The translations under genes were made by a program, and so were the position numbers. The notes under the pieces are model-generated. The model worked only from the letters and a program-made list of their open reading frames with translations. It made no database searches and had not been told where the DNA came from. 64,000 bases of DNA, taken from Aquibacillus sediminis. GTDB lineage: Bacteria; Bacillota; Bacilli; Bacillales; Amphibacillaceae. The stretch lies in NCBI RefSeq assembly GCF_005870085.1, contig NZ_SZNM01000018.1, forward strand, positions 17,009 to 81,008, in the 5' to 3' direction. Every line of letters begins with the position of its first letter. Within the stretch, counting starts at the first letter, position 1. Below, one piece after another: positions 34,985 through 44,125 of this stretch.

Positions 34985-36211
34985 ATGTCTACTCAAACGA
35001 CCGAACCTTTACTAGACCAACAGACAATTGACACAGTAAAAGCTACTGTACCAGCACTTGAACAACATGGAGAAGATATTACGAAACGTTTTTACCATTT
35101 ATTATTCAAAAACAACCCAGACTTAAAAAACATTTTTAACCAAACGAACCAACGAAAAGGTCAACAACCAAAAGCACTTGCCAATACTGTTTATGCCGCT
35201 GCCCAACACATTGACAATTTAGAAGCTATTTTACCGACCGTGAAACAAATTGCCCACAAACATCGCAGTTTAAATATTAAGCCTGAACACTATCCAATTG
35301 TTGGAGAAAATTTACTAACAGCTATTAAAGATGTACTTGGGGATGCAGCTACCGATGATATTATTGAAGCTTGGGGAAAAGCCTACGGGGTGATCGCTGA
35401 TGTCTTTATCCAAGTTGAAGATGACATGTACAAAGAAACCGAACAAAAACCTGGTGGCTGGGTAGGCTACCGTGATTTCAAAGTAGTGAAAAAGGAAGTA
35501 GAAAGCGATGTCATTACATCCTTTTACTTAAAACCAGTCGATGACGGGAAGTTGCCAACTTATCAACCTGGTCAATATATCACCGTCAAAATTGAAGATG
35601 AAAGTGCGCCGTATAACTTCTTGCGTCAATACAGTTTATCATGCAAGCCAAACCAAGAATATTTTCGAATTAGTGTAAAACGAGAAGATGGTATCGGGGA
35701 TTACCCTAATGGGGACGTGTCCACCTACTTACACGACAATGTTGATGTGGGAGATATTATTCCTGTAAGTGCTCCTGCTGGTGACTTTGTATTAGAAAAA
35801 GAAGAAAAACCACTTGTCCTACTCAGTGGTGGTGTTGGATTAACGCCATTAGTAAGTATGTTGGAAACCGTTGTGGAAGAACAACCAAATCGCCCTGTTT
35901 ATTTCATCCATGCAGCCCAATCAAGTGCAGTTCATGGCTTAAAACAAAACGTCCAAGATATTGCAGACGCTCATAGTCAAGTTCATAACTATGTCGTTTA
36001 TGAAAAACCGACTGAAGATGACACGTATGACAAACAAGGGTATGTTGATCTAGAATGGTTACAATCCGTTCTTCCAACCAACGACGCTGCATTCTACTTC
36101 TGTGGGCCTGAACCATTTATGAAAGCAATCAATCGCGCATTAAAAGACTGGAACGTTAGTGAAGAAGATATTCATTTTGAATTCTTTGGCCCAGCTCGTA
36201 ATCTTGAATAA
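34985..36211 (+). CDS. hmp: flavohemoglobin, nitric oxide dioxygenase
   Basis: Turns NO and O2 into nitrate using NAD(P)H; cytosolic. 408 residues with three parts: globin domain 1-140 (proximal heme histidine in [10 protein letters not shown] near 90), FAD domain from about 155 with RQYSLS near 213-218, and NAD domain with [16 protein letters not shown] near 278-293 and the C-terminal [15 protein letters not shown]-type site AAGGAG is 7 nt before the ATG. Divergent from nsrR with an NsrR site in between; ends at the terminator at 36214. Confidence 0.95.
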   Translation: MSTQTTEPLLDQQTIDTVKATVPALEQHGEDITKRFYHLLFKNNPDLKNIFNQTNQRKGQQPKALANTVYAAAQHIDNLEAILPTVKQIAHKHRSLNIKPEHYPIVGENLLTAIKDVLGDAATDDIIEAWGKAYGVIADVFIQVEDDMYKETEQKPGGWVGYRDFKVVKKEVESDVITSFYLKPVDDGKLPTYQPGQYITVKIEDESAPYNFLRQYSLSCKPNQEYFRISVKREDGIGDYPNGDVSTYLHDNVDVGDIIPVSAPAGDFVLEKEEKPLVLLSGGVGLTPLVSMLETVVEEQPNRPVYFIHAAQSSAVHGLKQNVQDIADAHSQVHNYVVYEKPTEDDTYDKQGYVDLEWLQSVLPTNDAAFYFCGPEPFMKAINRALKDWNVSEEDIHFEFFGPARNLE

Positions 36212-36213
36212 TC

Positions 36214-36256
36214 AAAAACCCCTATTGGAACAGCCTTTGTTCCGATAGGGGTTTTG
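36214..36256 (+). terminator. intrinsic terminator after hmp
   Basis: AAAACCCCTAT and ATAGGGGTTTT outer stem with inner GGAACA/TGTTCC; strong hairpin followed by T-rich DNA. Confidence 0.92.
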
Positions 36257-36371
36257 TGTATTTAAGTCGTAAAATAGTAATACGTTTCTTAATGATTCTT
36301 TCTTTATGTTTAGTTGATGGTGATGAGGAAAAATCTTATTCTCATTCTTGCACAGTCAACTCCATGAATAC

Positions 36372-36824
36372 TTACTTGTATCGATCCATTCGCGACGTGG
36401 TCCTAGGATCTTGATTTTTATTATGATCCCGCTTTTGTTTCTGTCGTCGAATAAAGTAAATTAGAAGTCCGATCACAGCATAAACAAAAAAGAATACAAT
36501 AAATCCCCATAAACCTATCACCGCATCCGCAAATTCCATATTGCCACGATTAGTAATAGCTTGTTGAATTTCAATTGCAAAAACAAGTACAATCATCACG
36601 GTAAAGGTATAAATAAAGGAGAAAATCGTTATATTCCATTTGACTTTCTCTAATAATTTGAAGAAAAAATGAACAACAAAGAAAGTAACGATTCCAATAG
36701 CCCCCATAATCCAAAAGTGGAGATCTTTATCGGACAACTCAAAACCAACTAGATCAAACAATGCAATTAAGGCATCGTGTAACTCATTCACTATGTCTGC
36801 TAATAATAGAATAACTTCTTTCAT
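36372..36824 (-). CDS. uncharacterised small membrane protein
   Basis: 150 residues, not recognised as a named family. Three hydrophobic segments near 37-58, 66-88 and 104-127, an N-terminal amphipathic part (EVILLLADIVNELHDALIALF) and a strongly basic tail (RRQKQKRDHNKNQDPRTTSR), so the tail should be in the cytosol. A start ATG with no strong ribosome binding site (GAGGGAATTACGGA lies upstream). It lies between hmp and the nitroreductase gene, on the same strand as the latter and 45 bp downstream of its stop, so the two may be co-transcribed. Confidence 0.65.
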   Translation of the reverse strand: MKEVILLLADIVNELHDALIALFDLVGFELSDKDLHFWIMGAIGIVTFFVVHFFFKLLEKVKWNITIFSFIYTFTVMIVLVFAIEIQQAITNRGNMEFADAVIGLWGFIVFFFVYAVIGLLIYFIRRQKQKRDHNKNQDPRTTSRMDRYK

Positions 36825-36868
36825 TCCGTAATTCCCTCATTCCCCATCAACAATAGTCTGAATTCCTA

Positions 36869-37438
36869 TTATTCCATTTTCCCCTCAAAAATAGATTCTT
36901 GAAGTGGGCGACGGTCACTAGGTTGTTCTCTTTCTTGTATTTGTTCTGGTAATGCTTGTTTTTCACCTTGATAACCAATAGCAATCACAGCGTGCAGTTC
37001 ATAATTGTCAGGGATGTTTACTACCGTTCTAGCTTTTTCTTTATCAAAACCACCCATTGCATGTGTGATGAGGCCGCTTTTAGCAGCTTGAATAGAAAGA
37101 TTTCCCCAAGCAGCCCCTGCATCAAAGCTGTGTGAAGCCCCATTGTCCTGATCCGATACAACTAAAACGAAGGCAGGTGCTTTCTCACACCAAACCTGAT
37201 TACCTTCATTAATAAATGAAAGAAATCTTTCCCGGTCTTGCTTGTTCCTAGCTACAATAAAGCGCCATGGTTGTTTGTTTAACGATGATGGCGCCCATCT
37301 TGCTGCTTCCAACACGCCCATGAAAGTTTCTTCTGGGATTTCTTTTTCTAAAAAGGAACGCGGAGACCAGCGCTCAATGAAAACTGGATCAACTGGATAA
37401 TCTGCCTTTCTAATTTGCTTTGCATTTGTTATACCCAT
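36869..37438 (-). CDS. nitroreductase family protein
   Basis: 189-residue FMN-dependent oxidoreductase of the nitroreductase fold. FMN contacts seen: RWSPRSF near 22-28 (RRSxR-like), WAPSSLNKQPWRFIV near 50-64, and the C-terminal IAIGYQGE. The start is the ATG of MGITNAK after GGAGGGGTAAGGAA. Members reduce nitro-compounds, quinones or flavins with NAD(P)H. Probably in a transcript with the membrane-protein gene downstream. Physiological substrate unknown; nearness to nsrR/hmp may be chance. Confidence 0.83.
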   Translation of the reverse strand: MGITNAKQIRKADYPVDPVFIERWSPRSFLEKEIPEETFMGVLEAARWAPSSLNKQPWRFIVARNKQDRERFLSFINEGNQVWCEKAPAFVLVVSDQDNGASHSFDAGAAWGNLSIQAAKSGLITHAMGGFDKEKARTVVNIPDNYELHAVIAIGYQGEKQALPEQIQEREQPSDRRPLQESIFEGKME

Positions 37439-37548
37439 TTCCTTACCCCTCCTATTAATGACGATTGATCTCATAATTTAGTGTAAATTTTGCTTTAGAA
37501 AAATTCAACTATCTGCGCCTTTGTCAACGTAGGTCAAAGGTATACAAA

Positions 37549-37576
37549 AACAGATTACCAACATAGGCAATCTGTT
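37549..37576 (-). terminator. intrinsic terminator after cheW
   Basis: AACAGATTACC (37549-37559) and GGCAATCTGTT (37566-37576), one mismatch, followed on the minus strand by TTTTTG. Confidence 0.8.
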
Positions 37577-37588
37577 CTTCTTGTGGGT

Positions 37589-38050
37589 TTACCGTTCCAC
37601 AGCCGCTTTCACTTCATTTAACTGTTCAAAATCAAGCACATGTTCTAAATCAAGTAATAATAATAATTGATCTTTTAATTTTGCTACTCCTTGTATGTAA
37701 TCTTGAGACACGCCAGCGATCATGTCTGGAGCTGAATCCATTTCATCCTGGTTGATGTCAATTACATCGGTAGCAGAGTCAACGATTAAGCCTATTTGAT
37801 AGGAATGAACCTGGACGACAAGTATCCGCGTTTTATCTGTGTACTCCGTTTTCCCAAGATCTAGTCGCTCTTTCAAGTCCAAAACAGGTGTGATTTCACC
37901 ACGTAAATTTATAATACCTTTAATAAAGTCAAACGTTTGGGGAACTTCTGTTATTGCTTGTGTTTTTTCAATTGAAAGTACTTGTTGAATGTTCACTCCA
38001 TATTGTTGCTGTTTCAGTTGGAATAAGATTACTTTTAATGTTGTATCCAT
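37589..38050 (-). CDS. cheW: chemotaxis coupling protein CheW
   Basis: 153 residues, a single CheW domain that links chemoreceptors to the histidine kinase CheA. Family marks: VILFQLKQQQYGVNIQQV at 6-23, VPQTFDFIKGIINLRGEITPVLDL near 40-63 and GLIVDSATDVIDI near 86-98. The start ATG follows GAAGGGTTAGAT. It is a monocistronic gene with its own terminator; in B. subtilis cheW lies in the large fla/che operon, so this isolated position is unusual. It may be the second CheW or CheV-like adaptor of the cell. Confidence 0.88.
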   Translation of the reverse strand: MDTTLKVILFQLKQQQYGVNIQQVLSIEKTQAITEVPQTFDFIKGIINLRGEITPVLDLKERLDLGKTEYTDKTRILVVQVHSYQIGLIVDSATDVIDINQDEMDSAPDMIAGVSQDYIQGVAKLKDQLLLLLDLEHVLDFEQLNEVKAAVER

Positions 38051-38536
38051 ATCTAACCCTTCTTTCCCCTCTTCTTTATACATAAATCGTATTTCTAACG
38101 GACTAAAACAAAATGACTACTATACTCTGAATGGTATCGTATCACCATTGATAAATCAATATTTATTGAAAGGCTATTTTGTTACAGAAGGTTCCCTCTA
38201 ATACAAGCGCCGCAGCTGTGAACGGTCTTATTTTTGCTTAATTTTTCGTGACAAGGGCTCTCTGGACAGTTACAACCACAAATTTTTCCTCTAACTGTCG
38301 TGACAAGGACTCTCTCGACAGTTCGGACTCTTAATTCTGCTGAACCAATCATTACATCCAATTCAGATGAGGAAGAAGGTTACCTCATGTAAATCTTACG
38401 TCGGATTCTATAGTTACTGCGACAAAACAACAACCTTTTAAAAAACAACCATCCTTTTTCCAATCATTACTTATACACAGTATGCATGATTGTGCTTGTA
38501 AATCGGAACAACTATAGCTACAGGAGGTGTGCCAGA
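38051..38536. other. intergenic region with 52-bp repeat
   Basis: About 485 bp without a gene. CGTGACAAGGGCTCTCTGGA starts at 38247 and CGTGACAAGGACTCTCTCGA at 38299, 52 bp apart; the second copy includes an inverted repeat AACTGTCG/CGACAGTT (38293-38322). The rest holds the cheW upstream side and the promoter area of the DUF1540 gene. Confidence 0.65.
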
Positions 38537-38692
38537 ATGGCTCAAGATGTATTATGCGAAGTAAGCAACTGTAAGTACTGGGCAAGTGGCAATAAATGTA
38601 TGGCAGACGCTATTTATGTTGTTAGTCACCATGGAAAAAGAGCAGCTAACCAGGAAGAAACAGACTGCAAAACATTCGAGCCAAAAATTTAA
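38537..38692 (+). CDS. DUF1540 cysteine-rich small protein
   Basis: 51 residues, starting MAQDVLCEVSNCKYW. Four cysteines at 7, 12, 21 and 44 in the spacing of the DUF1540 family (CxxxxCxYWxxGNKCxAxxIxV), which probably bind a metal. GGAGGTG is 9 nt before the ATG; the open frame continues 17 codons up without a site. Many Bacillus and Clostridium species carry one or more copies, some sporulation-linked; function is unknown. Monocistronic between cheW and corA. Confidence 0.82.
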   Translation: MAQDVLCEVSNCKYWASGNKCMADAIYVVSHHGKRAANQEETDCKTFEPKI

Positions 38693-38842
38693 AGCACGAC
38701 CTTCTTTAATGGACCTGGCCTCCACATGAACGAGGTCGGGTCTTTCCACCATTTAAGCACCACCATATTTTATTCCACCACCGTTTACATACGTCTAAAA
38801 ATGGGAATGGTCATATGATATTCACGTTTAAAGATACAAACA

Positions 38843-38869
38843 GAAGCAGGAGAACCGTCCCCTGCTTCA
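38843..38869. other. hairpin in the corA leader
   Basis: GAAGCAGG and CCTGCTTC pair around an 11-nt loop 24 bp before the corA start, without a T-run. Possibly a leader structure affecting corA expression; the known Mg2+ M-box was looked for and not found. Confidence 0.35.
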
Positions 38870-38892
38870 TGGATAGGTAAGGTGTTCAATTT

Positions 38893-39837
38893 ATGATAGA
38901 AATACTTGCAATTACCAATAATCAAGTTTTAACCGTTAACCATATTGATGATCTGAAAGGCCTTCATGTCGACTGGTACTGGATCGATTTTAATCAGCCA
39001 TCCAATCAAGAAATTCAGCTAATGGATGAAAAGTTACATTTCCATCCATTAGCAATCGAAGACTGTATGTATAGTAGACAACGGCCAAAATTAGATTATT
39101 ATGATGATTTCACCTTTTTCGTTACCCATGCCATTAATGAAGCTGACCTAACAAAAGAAGAACATAATATATTTGTTGGTGCTCATTTTATCGTCACCTT
39201 TCACCAACGGAAATCAAAAGAAATCTCCCAAGTATGGAATCGCCTACTCAACCTAAACAATCCTAGTAAATGGGATGAATACCGTGTTTTTTATGAAATA
39301 ATTGATAAGATAGTGGATAATTACTTTCCTATTGTTTACCGTTTAGAAGATGAAATTAGTTATGTAGAGGATAATACCAATGAAGAATCAATGGACGTGT
39401 TGCTTGATCGATTGTTTGATTTGCGACACCAACTATTACAATTAAGACATACGATTAACCCTGTGCGTGATTTACTTTATCGAATGTTAAATTCCCATCA
39501 TCTGAAAGGCATTCGTGAGAGGAAGGAATATTTTGTTGATATTTACGACCACTTGTTAAAGCTATCAGAAATGGTTGCATCTAACAGAGAAATAACCAAT
39601 GATATTAGGGATAATTACTTGTCGATCAACACTCATCAAACTAACCAAGTAATGAAAGTACTCACCATTATTACCTCGATATTTGCACCACTGACCTTTA
39701 TTGCAGGAATTTATGGTATGAATTTTGTTAACATGCCTGAATTAGAGACGAGATATGGTTATTTCATTACCATTGGCGTGATGGCGCTAGTTTCCATTCT
39801 CATGTTCCTTTGGTTTAAACGAAGAGGATGGTTTTAA
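38893..39837 (+). CDS. corA: CorA-type magnesium/divalent cation transporter
   Basis: 314-residue ion channel of the CorA family, a pentamer in the membrane. Long cytosolic helical domain (1-250), then two C-terminal membrane helices near 255-275 and 288-308 with the selectivity motif GMN at 275-277 in YGMNFVNMPEL. Both the motif and the basic C-terminus (FKRRGWF) are intact. A weak TAAGGTG ribosome binding site. Monocistronic, ends in the shared terminator at 39882. Confidence 0.92.
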   Translation: MIEILAITNNQVLTVNHIDDLKGLHVDWYWIDFNQPSNQEIQLMDEKLHFHPLAIEDCMYSRQRPKLDYYDDFTFFVTHAINEADLTKEEHNIFVGAHFIVTFHQRKSKEISQVWNRLLNLNNPSKWDEYRVFYEIIDKIVDNYFPIVYRLEDEISYVEDNTNEESMDVLLDRLFDLRHQLLQLRHTINPVRDLLYRMLNSHHLKGIRERKEYFVDIYDHLLKLSEMVASNREITNDIRDNYLSINTHQTNQVMKVLTIITSIFAPLTFIAGIYGMNFVNMPELETRYGYFITIGVMALVSILMFLWFKRRGWF

Positions 39838-39881
39838 GCCTACACGTTTTATAACCTGTATAAGGATCTGTATAAGGATTA

Positions 39882-39940
39882 AAAAAATGCTTGAATTAGA
39901 TAGGATCATGTCGATAAGATCAGTCTACTCAAGCATTTTG
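39882..39940. terminator. bidirectional terminator between corA and a small gene
   Basis: AAAATGCTTGA (about 39884-39894) and TCAAGCATTTT (39929-39939) pair; A-run on one side and T-run on the other serve both strands. Confidence 0.8.
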
Positions 39941-39978
39941 ACTATAAATTAAAACTATTTAAACATTTCATCCTTGCA

Positions 39979-40128
39979 TTACTTTGCAAGGTCTATGTGA
40001 TGAACAATTTTTGGTAATTCTTTCTGCAATTCTTGCATGACATCCTGTAAAGATGCACCATTATTCCCTTTTAAATGTATATTTGTCAAAATCAATTTCA
40101 GCTTTTCCGCATCCGTCTTTGCTTCCAT
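39979..40128 (-). CDS. 49-residue hypothetical protein
   Basis: Short frame on the minus strand: MEAKTDAEKLKLILTNIHLK then GNNGASLQDVMQELQKELPK and a short IVHHIDLAK tail. Soluble, helix-forming, charged, no cysteine. GGCGGTG lies 5-6 nt before the ATG and the bidirectional terminator follows about 40 bp after the stop. Codon choice and composition look like neighbouring genes. Not a family I can name. Confidence 0.55.
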   Translation of the reverse strand: MEAKTDAEKLKLILTNIHLKGNNGASLQDVMQELQKELPKIVHHIDLAK

Positions 40129-40509
40129 ATATTCACCGCCAATTCATTGAATATTCGACCACATATAAGCAGTATTATATCATATGATACAACTAATGTA
40201 ACCATATGTTGTTATAACCTTTATAGACTCAATACATCTAAACTACCCTTAGATAGCACAACCACCAGCATCCCTAATAACAAAGAACTAAATGTAATTT
40301 TTACCAACCAGAGTGCATAGTTTTTTGAGTGAAACACTATTCATATATAGATTACTGTAACTTTTTATAAATTTAGATCGTCAATAATATAGACAATCTT
40401 CTACACTTTTTCACAAAATATATTTTACCTTCTTGGCATTTCGTAGTAAAATATGTTTTAGTGTAAAATTCTAAACATTTTCGCCGAAAGGTTTGAAGGA
40501 GATAAATCT
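40129..40509. promoter_or_regulatory. upstream region of the LCP gene with long inverted repeat
   Basis: AAAATATATTTTAC (40415-40428) and GTAAAATATGTTTT (40446-40459) are inverted copies with one mismatch, 17 bp apart, 51 bp before the LCP start. This could be the operator or a -35/-10 area for an envelope regulator. No gene seen in these 380 bp; a plus-strand frame at 40075-40320 has no ribosome binding site. Confidence 0.5.
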
Positions 40510-41550
40510 ATGTCGAAAGTAACCCATAACTCTAGATTGGAAAAACGAAAGTTAAGAAAACGGAAGCGTAAAAAACTTTTATTTATATTAATCCCATTCC
40601 TTCTTTTAATAGCAGCGGCAACCGTTTATGGAGCTTCTTTAGTGAACAAAGCTCAACAAGCGGTTAACGAATCATATGAAGAGGATGGTCGCGAGGGAAA
40701 TAAATCCGATCGTCGCCCTGATAATGTCGATCCTTCTGAAGATAATGTGTCGATATTGTTTATAGGGGTTGATGACAGCGAGAAACGTAATAATTCCGAA
40801 CACGCTTTATCGGATGCGCTTATTTTAGCTACTTTAAATAAAGAGGACCATAGTGTGAAAATGGTCAGCATACCAAGAGATTCTTATGTATATGTTCCAG
40901 AGGTTGGGTATAAAACAAAAATCACCCATGCGCATTCTTATGGGGGATCAAATGCAACAATGGAAACCGTTGAGGAGTTATTAGATGTCCCAGTTGATTA
41001 CTTTGTTCGCCTTAACTTTAATGCATTTGTCGATGTCATAGATGCCTTAGGCGGTATAACGGTGGATGTTCCATATGAACTGTATGAACAAGACTCCAAT
41101 GATGTTAAAGGTGCCATTCACTTATTACCTGGAGAACAGACTTTAAATGGTGAAGAAGCACTTGCACTTGCCCGTACAAGAAAATATGACAATGATATTG
41201 AACGCGGAAAACGCCAGCAACAAATTTTAAAAGCAATCATGGATAAAGTGTTATCAGCAAATTCATTGCTTAAATATAACAGTGCAATCGAAGCAGTTGG
41301 CGATAACATGTCAACAAATATGAAATTTGATCAAATGAAAAGCTTGCTATCCTATGCCACTTCAAGCGATTTTGACATCGACTCTTTTAGTCTCGAAGGT
41401 TCAGATTTATGGACAGATGCTTATTATTGGCAACTAAACGAGCAAGACCTTGTGGATAAACAGCAGCTATTAAAAGATCACTTACAACTAAATCAAAACG
41501 ATACGTCAACAAACAGCAACCATTCTGAAACAGCAACTCAAGCTAATTAA
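40510..41550 (+). CDS. LytR-CpsA-Psr (LCP) family phosphotransferase
   Basis: Membrane-anchored enzyme that attaches wall teichoic acid or other glycopolymers to peptidoglycan (TagTUV group). 346 residues: basic cytosolic N-terminus, one membrane helix near 23-44 (LLFILIPFLLLIAAATVYGA) and an extracellular LCP domain from about 77 to 260. Core motifs: ILFIGVDD with the conserved aspartates near 84-86, SDALILATLN, VSIPRDSYV near 120-128, KITHAHSYGG and ALARTRKYDNDIERGKRQQ near 214-232 (the catalytic arginines). GAAGGAG lies upstream. Followed by a terminator and secA2; the cell-surface theme of this block fits. Confidence 0.9.
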   Translation: MSKVTHNSRLEKRKLRKRKRKKLLFILIPFLLLIAAATVYGASLVNKAQQAVNESYEEDGREGNKSDRRPDNVDPSEDNVSILFIGVDDSEKRNNSEHALSDALILATLNKEDHSVKMVSIPRDSYVYVPEVGYKTKITHAHSYGGSNATMETVEELLDVPVDYFVRLNFNAFVDVIDALGGITVDVPYELYEQDSNDVKGAIHLLPGEQTLNGEEALALARTRKYDNDIERGKRQQQILKAIMDKVLSANSLLKYNSAIEAVGDNMSTNMKFDQMKSLLSYATSSDFDIDSFSLEGSDLWTDAYYWQLNEQDLVDKQQLLKDHLQLNQNDTSTNSNHSETATQAN

Positions 41551-41557
41551 CACTCAT

Positions 41558-41628
41558 AGAGGCTGTCCCAATATAATTCGTTTCCTCCGATTACTATATT
41601 TGGGGAGACATAAGGGATAGCCTCTTTT
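41558..41628 (+). terminator. intrinsic terminator after the LCP gene
   Basis: AGAGGCTGTCCC and GGGATAGCCTCT form the base of a long hairpin with a 47-nt interior that also pairs in part, then TTTTCT. Confidence 0.75.
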
Positions 41629-41749
41629 CTTTCTATCTTTTTTTAACACAATGTATAATAATGGTAATATTTTGATACCAATGAATTCACTACGTATTCG
41701 TGATATACTTTAAGAGGCAAGTTATATATGTAGTAAGGAGCGTACAACT

Positions 41750-44101
41750 ATGAAGGTGTTTAATAAAATTGCACAAATTAAGGAACAACGACCTTTAAAA
41801 AGATACCATAGAATAATAGATGCGATAAACAAAAAAGAAAACGAATATGCACATTTGACCGATGAACAACTACAAGCTAAAACAGAAGAGTTTAAAGGCC
41901 TATTAGCCGATGGCAAAACAGTAGATGACATTAAAGTCGATGCATTCGCAGTTGTTCGTGAAGCATCAAAACGTGTACTTGGACTACGCCACTATGATGT
42001 CCAATTGCTTGGTGGTTTAGTACTTCTAGAAGGAAATATTTCAGAAATGCCTACCGGTGAAGGAAAGACATTAGTGGCATCATTACCAAGCTATTTACGG
42101 GGATTAGAGGGTAACGGTGTACATGTTATTACCGTTAATGAATATTTAGCACGACGAGACCAATCATTAATTGGAAAAATCCACGAATACCTTGGATTAA
42201 CTGTTGGTCTTAATGTTCCAAACCTAAATCCAAGCCAGAAAAAGCAAGCTTACCAGGCTGATATTACATATGGTATTGGGACTGAGTTTGGTTTTGATTT
42301 TCTACGAGATAACATGACTTACTCAATAGCAGATAAAGTACAGCGCCCTTATCATTATGCCATTATTGATGAAGTGGACAGCGTGTTAATTGATGAAGCC
42401 AAGACGCCATTGATCATTGCCGGTAAAACAATGCCAAGTGAAAACTTACACAATGTTTGCGCCAAAGTGACCAAAAAGTTAAAAGAAAACAAAGATTTCA
42501 TCTATGATGACGAACTTAAGTTAGTCAATTTAACTGAAGATGGTATGACAAAAGTGGAAAAGATCTTTGCAATTGATAACTTATTTGATTTAGAGCATCG
42601 TTCTCTGAATCATTATATGACACAAGCGCTACGTGCACGCACAATGTTTGAGCGCGATGTTGATTATATCGTGGAAGACGGTGCCATCAAACTGGTTGAT
42701 ATGAATACAGGGAGAATTATGGAAGGTCGGAGCCTTAGCGATGGACTGCACCAAGCATTAGAAGCAAAAGAAGGATTAAAAATTACTGAAGAAAACAAAG
42801 CGCAAGCATCGATTACAATTCAAAACTACTTCCGTATGTACCCAATTCTTTCTGGAATGACAGGGACAGCAAAAACAGATGAAGCAGAACTGAAAAGCGT
42901 TTATGACATGGGAGTTACTCCTATCCCAACGAATAAATCGATTATTCGCGACGACCAAGATGATTTATATTTTGTGACGAAAGAACAAAAATATAATCGC
43001 ATGATACAAGAGGTGTTGAAACGTCATCAAAATGGACAACCCATTTTAATTGGTACCACCTCCATTCTTCAGTCTGAAACGGTAGCAGAATACCTTGATC
43101 ATTACAACCTGACCTATCAACTATTAAATGCGAAAAGTGTTGACCAAGAAGCACATCTCATTTCCTTAGCTGGTCAAAAAGGACAAATTACCATTGCAAC
43201 AAATATGGCTGGACGTGGTACGGATATCATGCTTGGCGAGGGTGTCGCTGAGTTAGGTGGGTTACACGTACTAGGAACAGAGAAACACGAAAGTCGTAGA
43301 ATCGATAACCAATTAAAAGGACGTGCGGGCCGTCAAGGGGATCCTGGTTCTTCACAATTCATTATTTCGATGGAAGACGAGCTATTCACCCGTTATGCTA
43401 GGGATGAAATAGAGAAAAGGCAAACGAAATGGAACACGACTGCAGATGGCCAAATTACGAATAAAGATATGCCGAAATTTGTTGAGACCGTTCAAAAAAT
43501 TGGGGAAGGTAGTCATTACCAAATTCGAGAATACAATCTAAAACTGGATGATGTAGTGAATGATCAACGAAAAGTGATTTATACATTGCGAGACCGTGTG
43601 CTAGAAGCGGATAATATAGTATCGCTAGTCCATCAGCAAGTACAGCACGTTCCATCTGTTTTAGTTGAAAAGTATTGCCCTGATGATCTAATTAAAGACG
43701 AGTGGCCAACTACTAAACTATTAAAAACATTAAATGAAATTCTATTACCAGACGTTACATTGGATGGTGAATTTGAATCACCTGATGACGTGAAACAACT
43801 GATTGCCCCATTCCTTAAAGAACACGAAGAAGTTGTTTCATCGTATGAAGGTAATGAAAAACTAGAAAAAGTACTCCGGCATGTAACGGTTGCGACGATT
43901 GACCGTCATTGGATCAAACATTTAGAAGAATTGAACCGACTAAAAGAAGGTATCGGCCTTAGACAATACCAACAAGAAGATCCGATTCAATTGTATCAAA
44001 AGGAAGGCTTAACCTTGTTCGAAACCATGTACCATGAACTTGAAGTCGAGTGTAGTTACCAGTTAAGTAAATCCATTCAAACCTTAATTGCCAACAAATA
44101 A
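41750..44101 (+). CDS. secA2: accessory Sec translocase ATPase SecA2
   Basis: Motor ATPase for export of a subset of proteins. 783 residues, shorter than the ~840 of housekeeping SecA and without the C-terminal linker and SEC-C zinc motif, the normal SecA2 form. Walker A MPTGEGKT at 100-107, DEVD box at 207-210, helicase motif TNMAGRGTDIMLG near 484-496 and GRAGRQGDPGSS near 525-536. Together with slaP 24 bp downstream it matches the SecA2-SlaP pair that exports S-layer proteins in Bacillus anthracis relatives. TAAGGAG precedes the ATG. Confidence 0.92.
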   Translation: MKVFNKIAQIKEQRPLKRYHRIIDAINKKENEYAHLTDEQLQAKTEEFKGLLADGKTVDDIKVDAFAVVREASKRVLGLRHYDVQLLGGLVLLEGNISEMPTGEGKTLVASLPSYLRGLEGNGVHVITVNEYLARRDQSLIGKIHEYLGLTVGLNVPNLNPSQKKQAYQADITYGIGTEFGFDFLRDNMTYSIADKVQRPYHYAIIDEVDSVLIDEAKTPLIIAGKTMPSENLHNVCAKVTKKLKENKDFIYDDELKLVNLTEDGMTKVEKIFAIDNLFDLEHRSLNHYMTQALRARTMFERDVDYIVEDGAIKLVDMNTGRIMEGRSLSDGLHQALEAKEGLKITEENKAQASITIQNYFRMYPILSGMTGTAKTDEAELKSVYDMGVTPIPTNKSIIRDDQDDLYFVTKEQKYNRMIQEVLKRHQNGQPILIGTTSILQSETVAEYLDHYNLTYQLLNAKSVDQEAHLISLAGQKGQITIATNMAGRGTDIMLGEGVAELGGLHVLGTEKHESRRIDNQLKGRAGRQGDPGSSQFIISMEDELFTRYARDEIEKRQTKWNTTADGQITNKDMPKFVETVQKIGEGSHYQIREYNLKLDDVVNDQRKVIYTLRDRVLEADNIVSLVHQQVQHVPSVLVEKYCPDDLIKDEWPTTKLLKTLNEILLPDVTLDGEFESPDDVKQLIAPFLKEHEEVVSSYEGNEKLEKVLRHVTVATIDRHWIKHLEELNRLKEGIGLRQYQQEDPIQLYQKEGLTLFETMYHELEVECSYQLSKSIQTLIANK

Positions 44102-44125
44102 CATCATGCACACAGGAGGATATAA

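Noticed and set aside
38760..38892. Possible Mg2+ (M-box) riboswitch before corA
   Set aside because: The leader is too short and lacks the conserved stems; only a simple hairpin is present.
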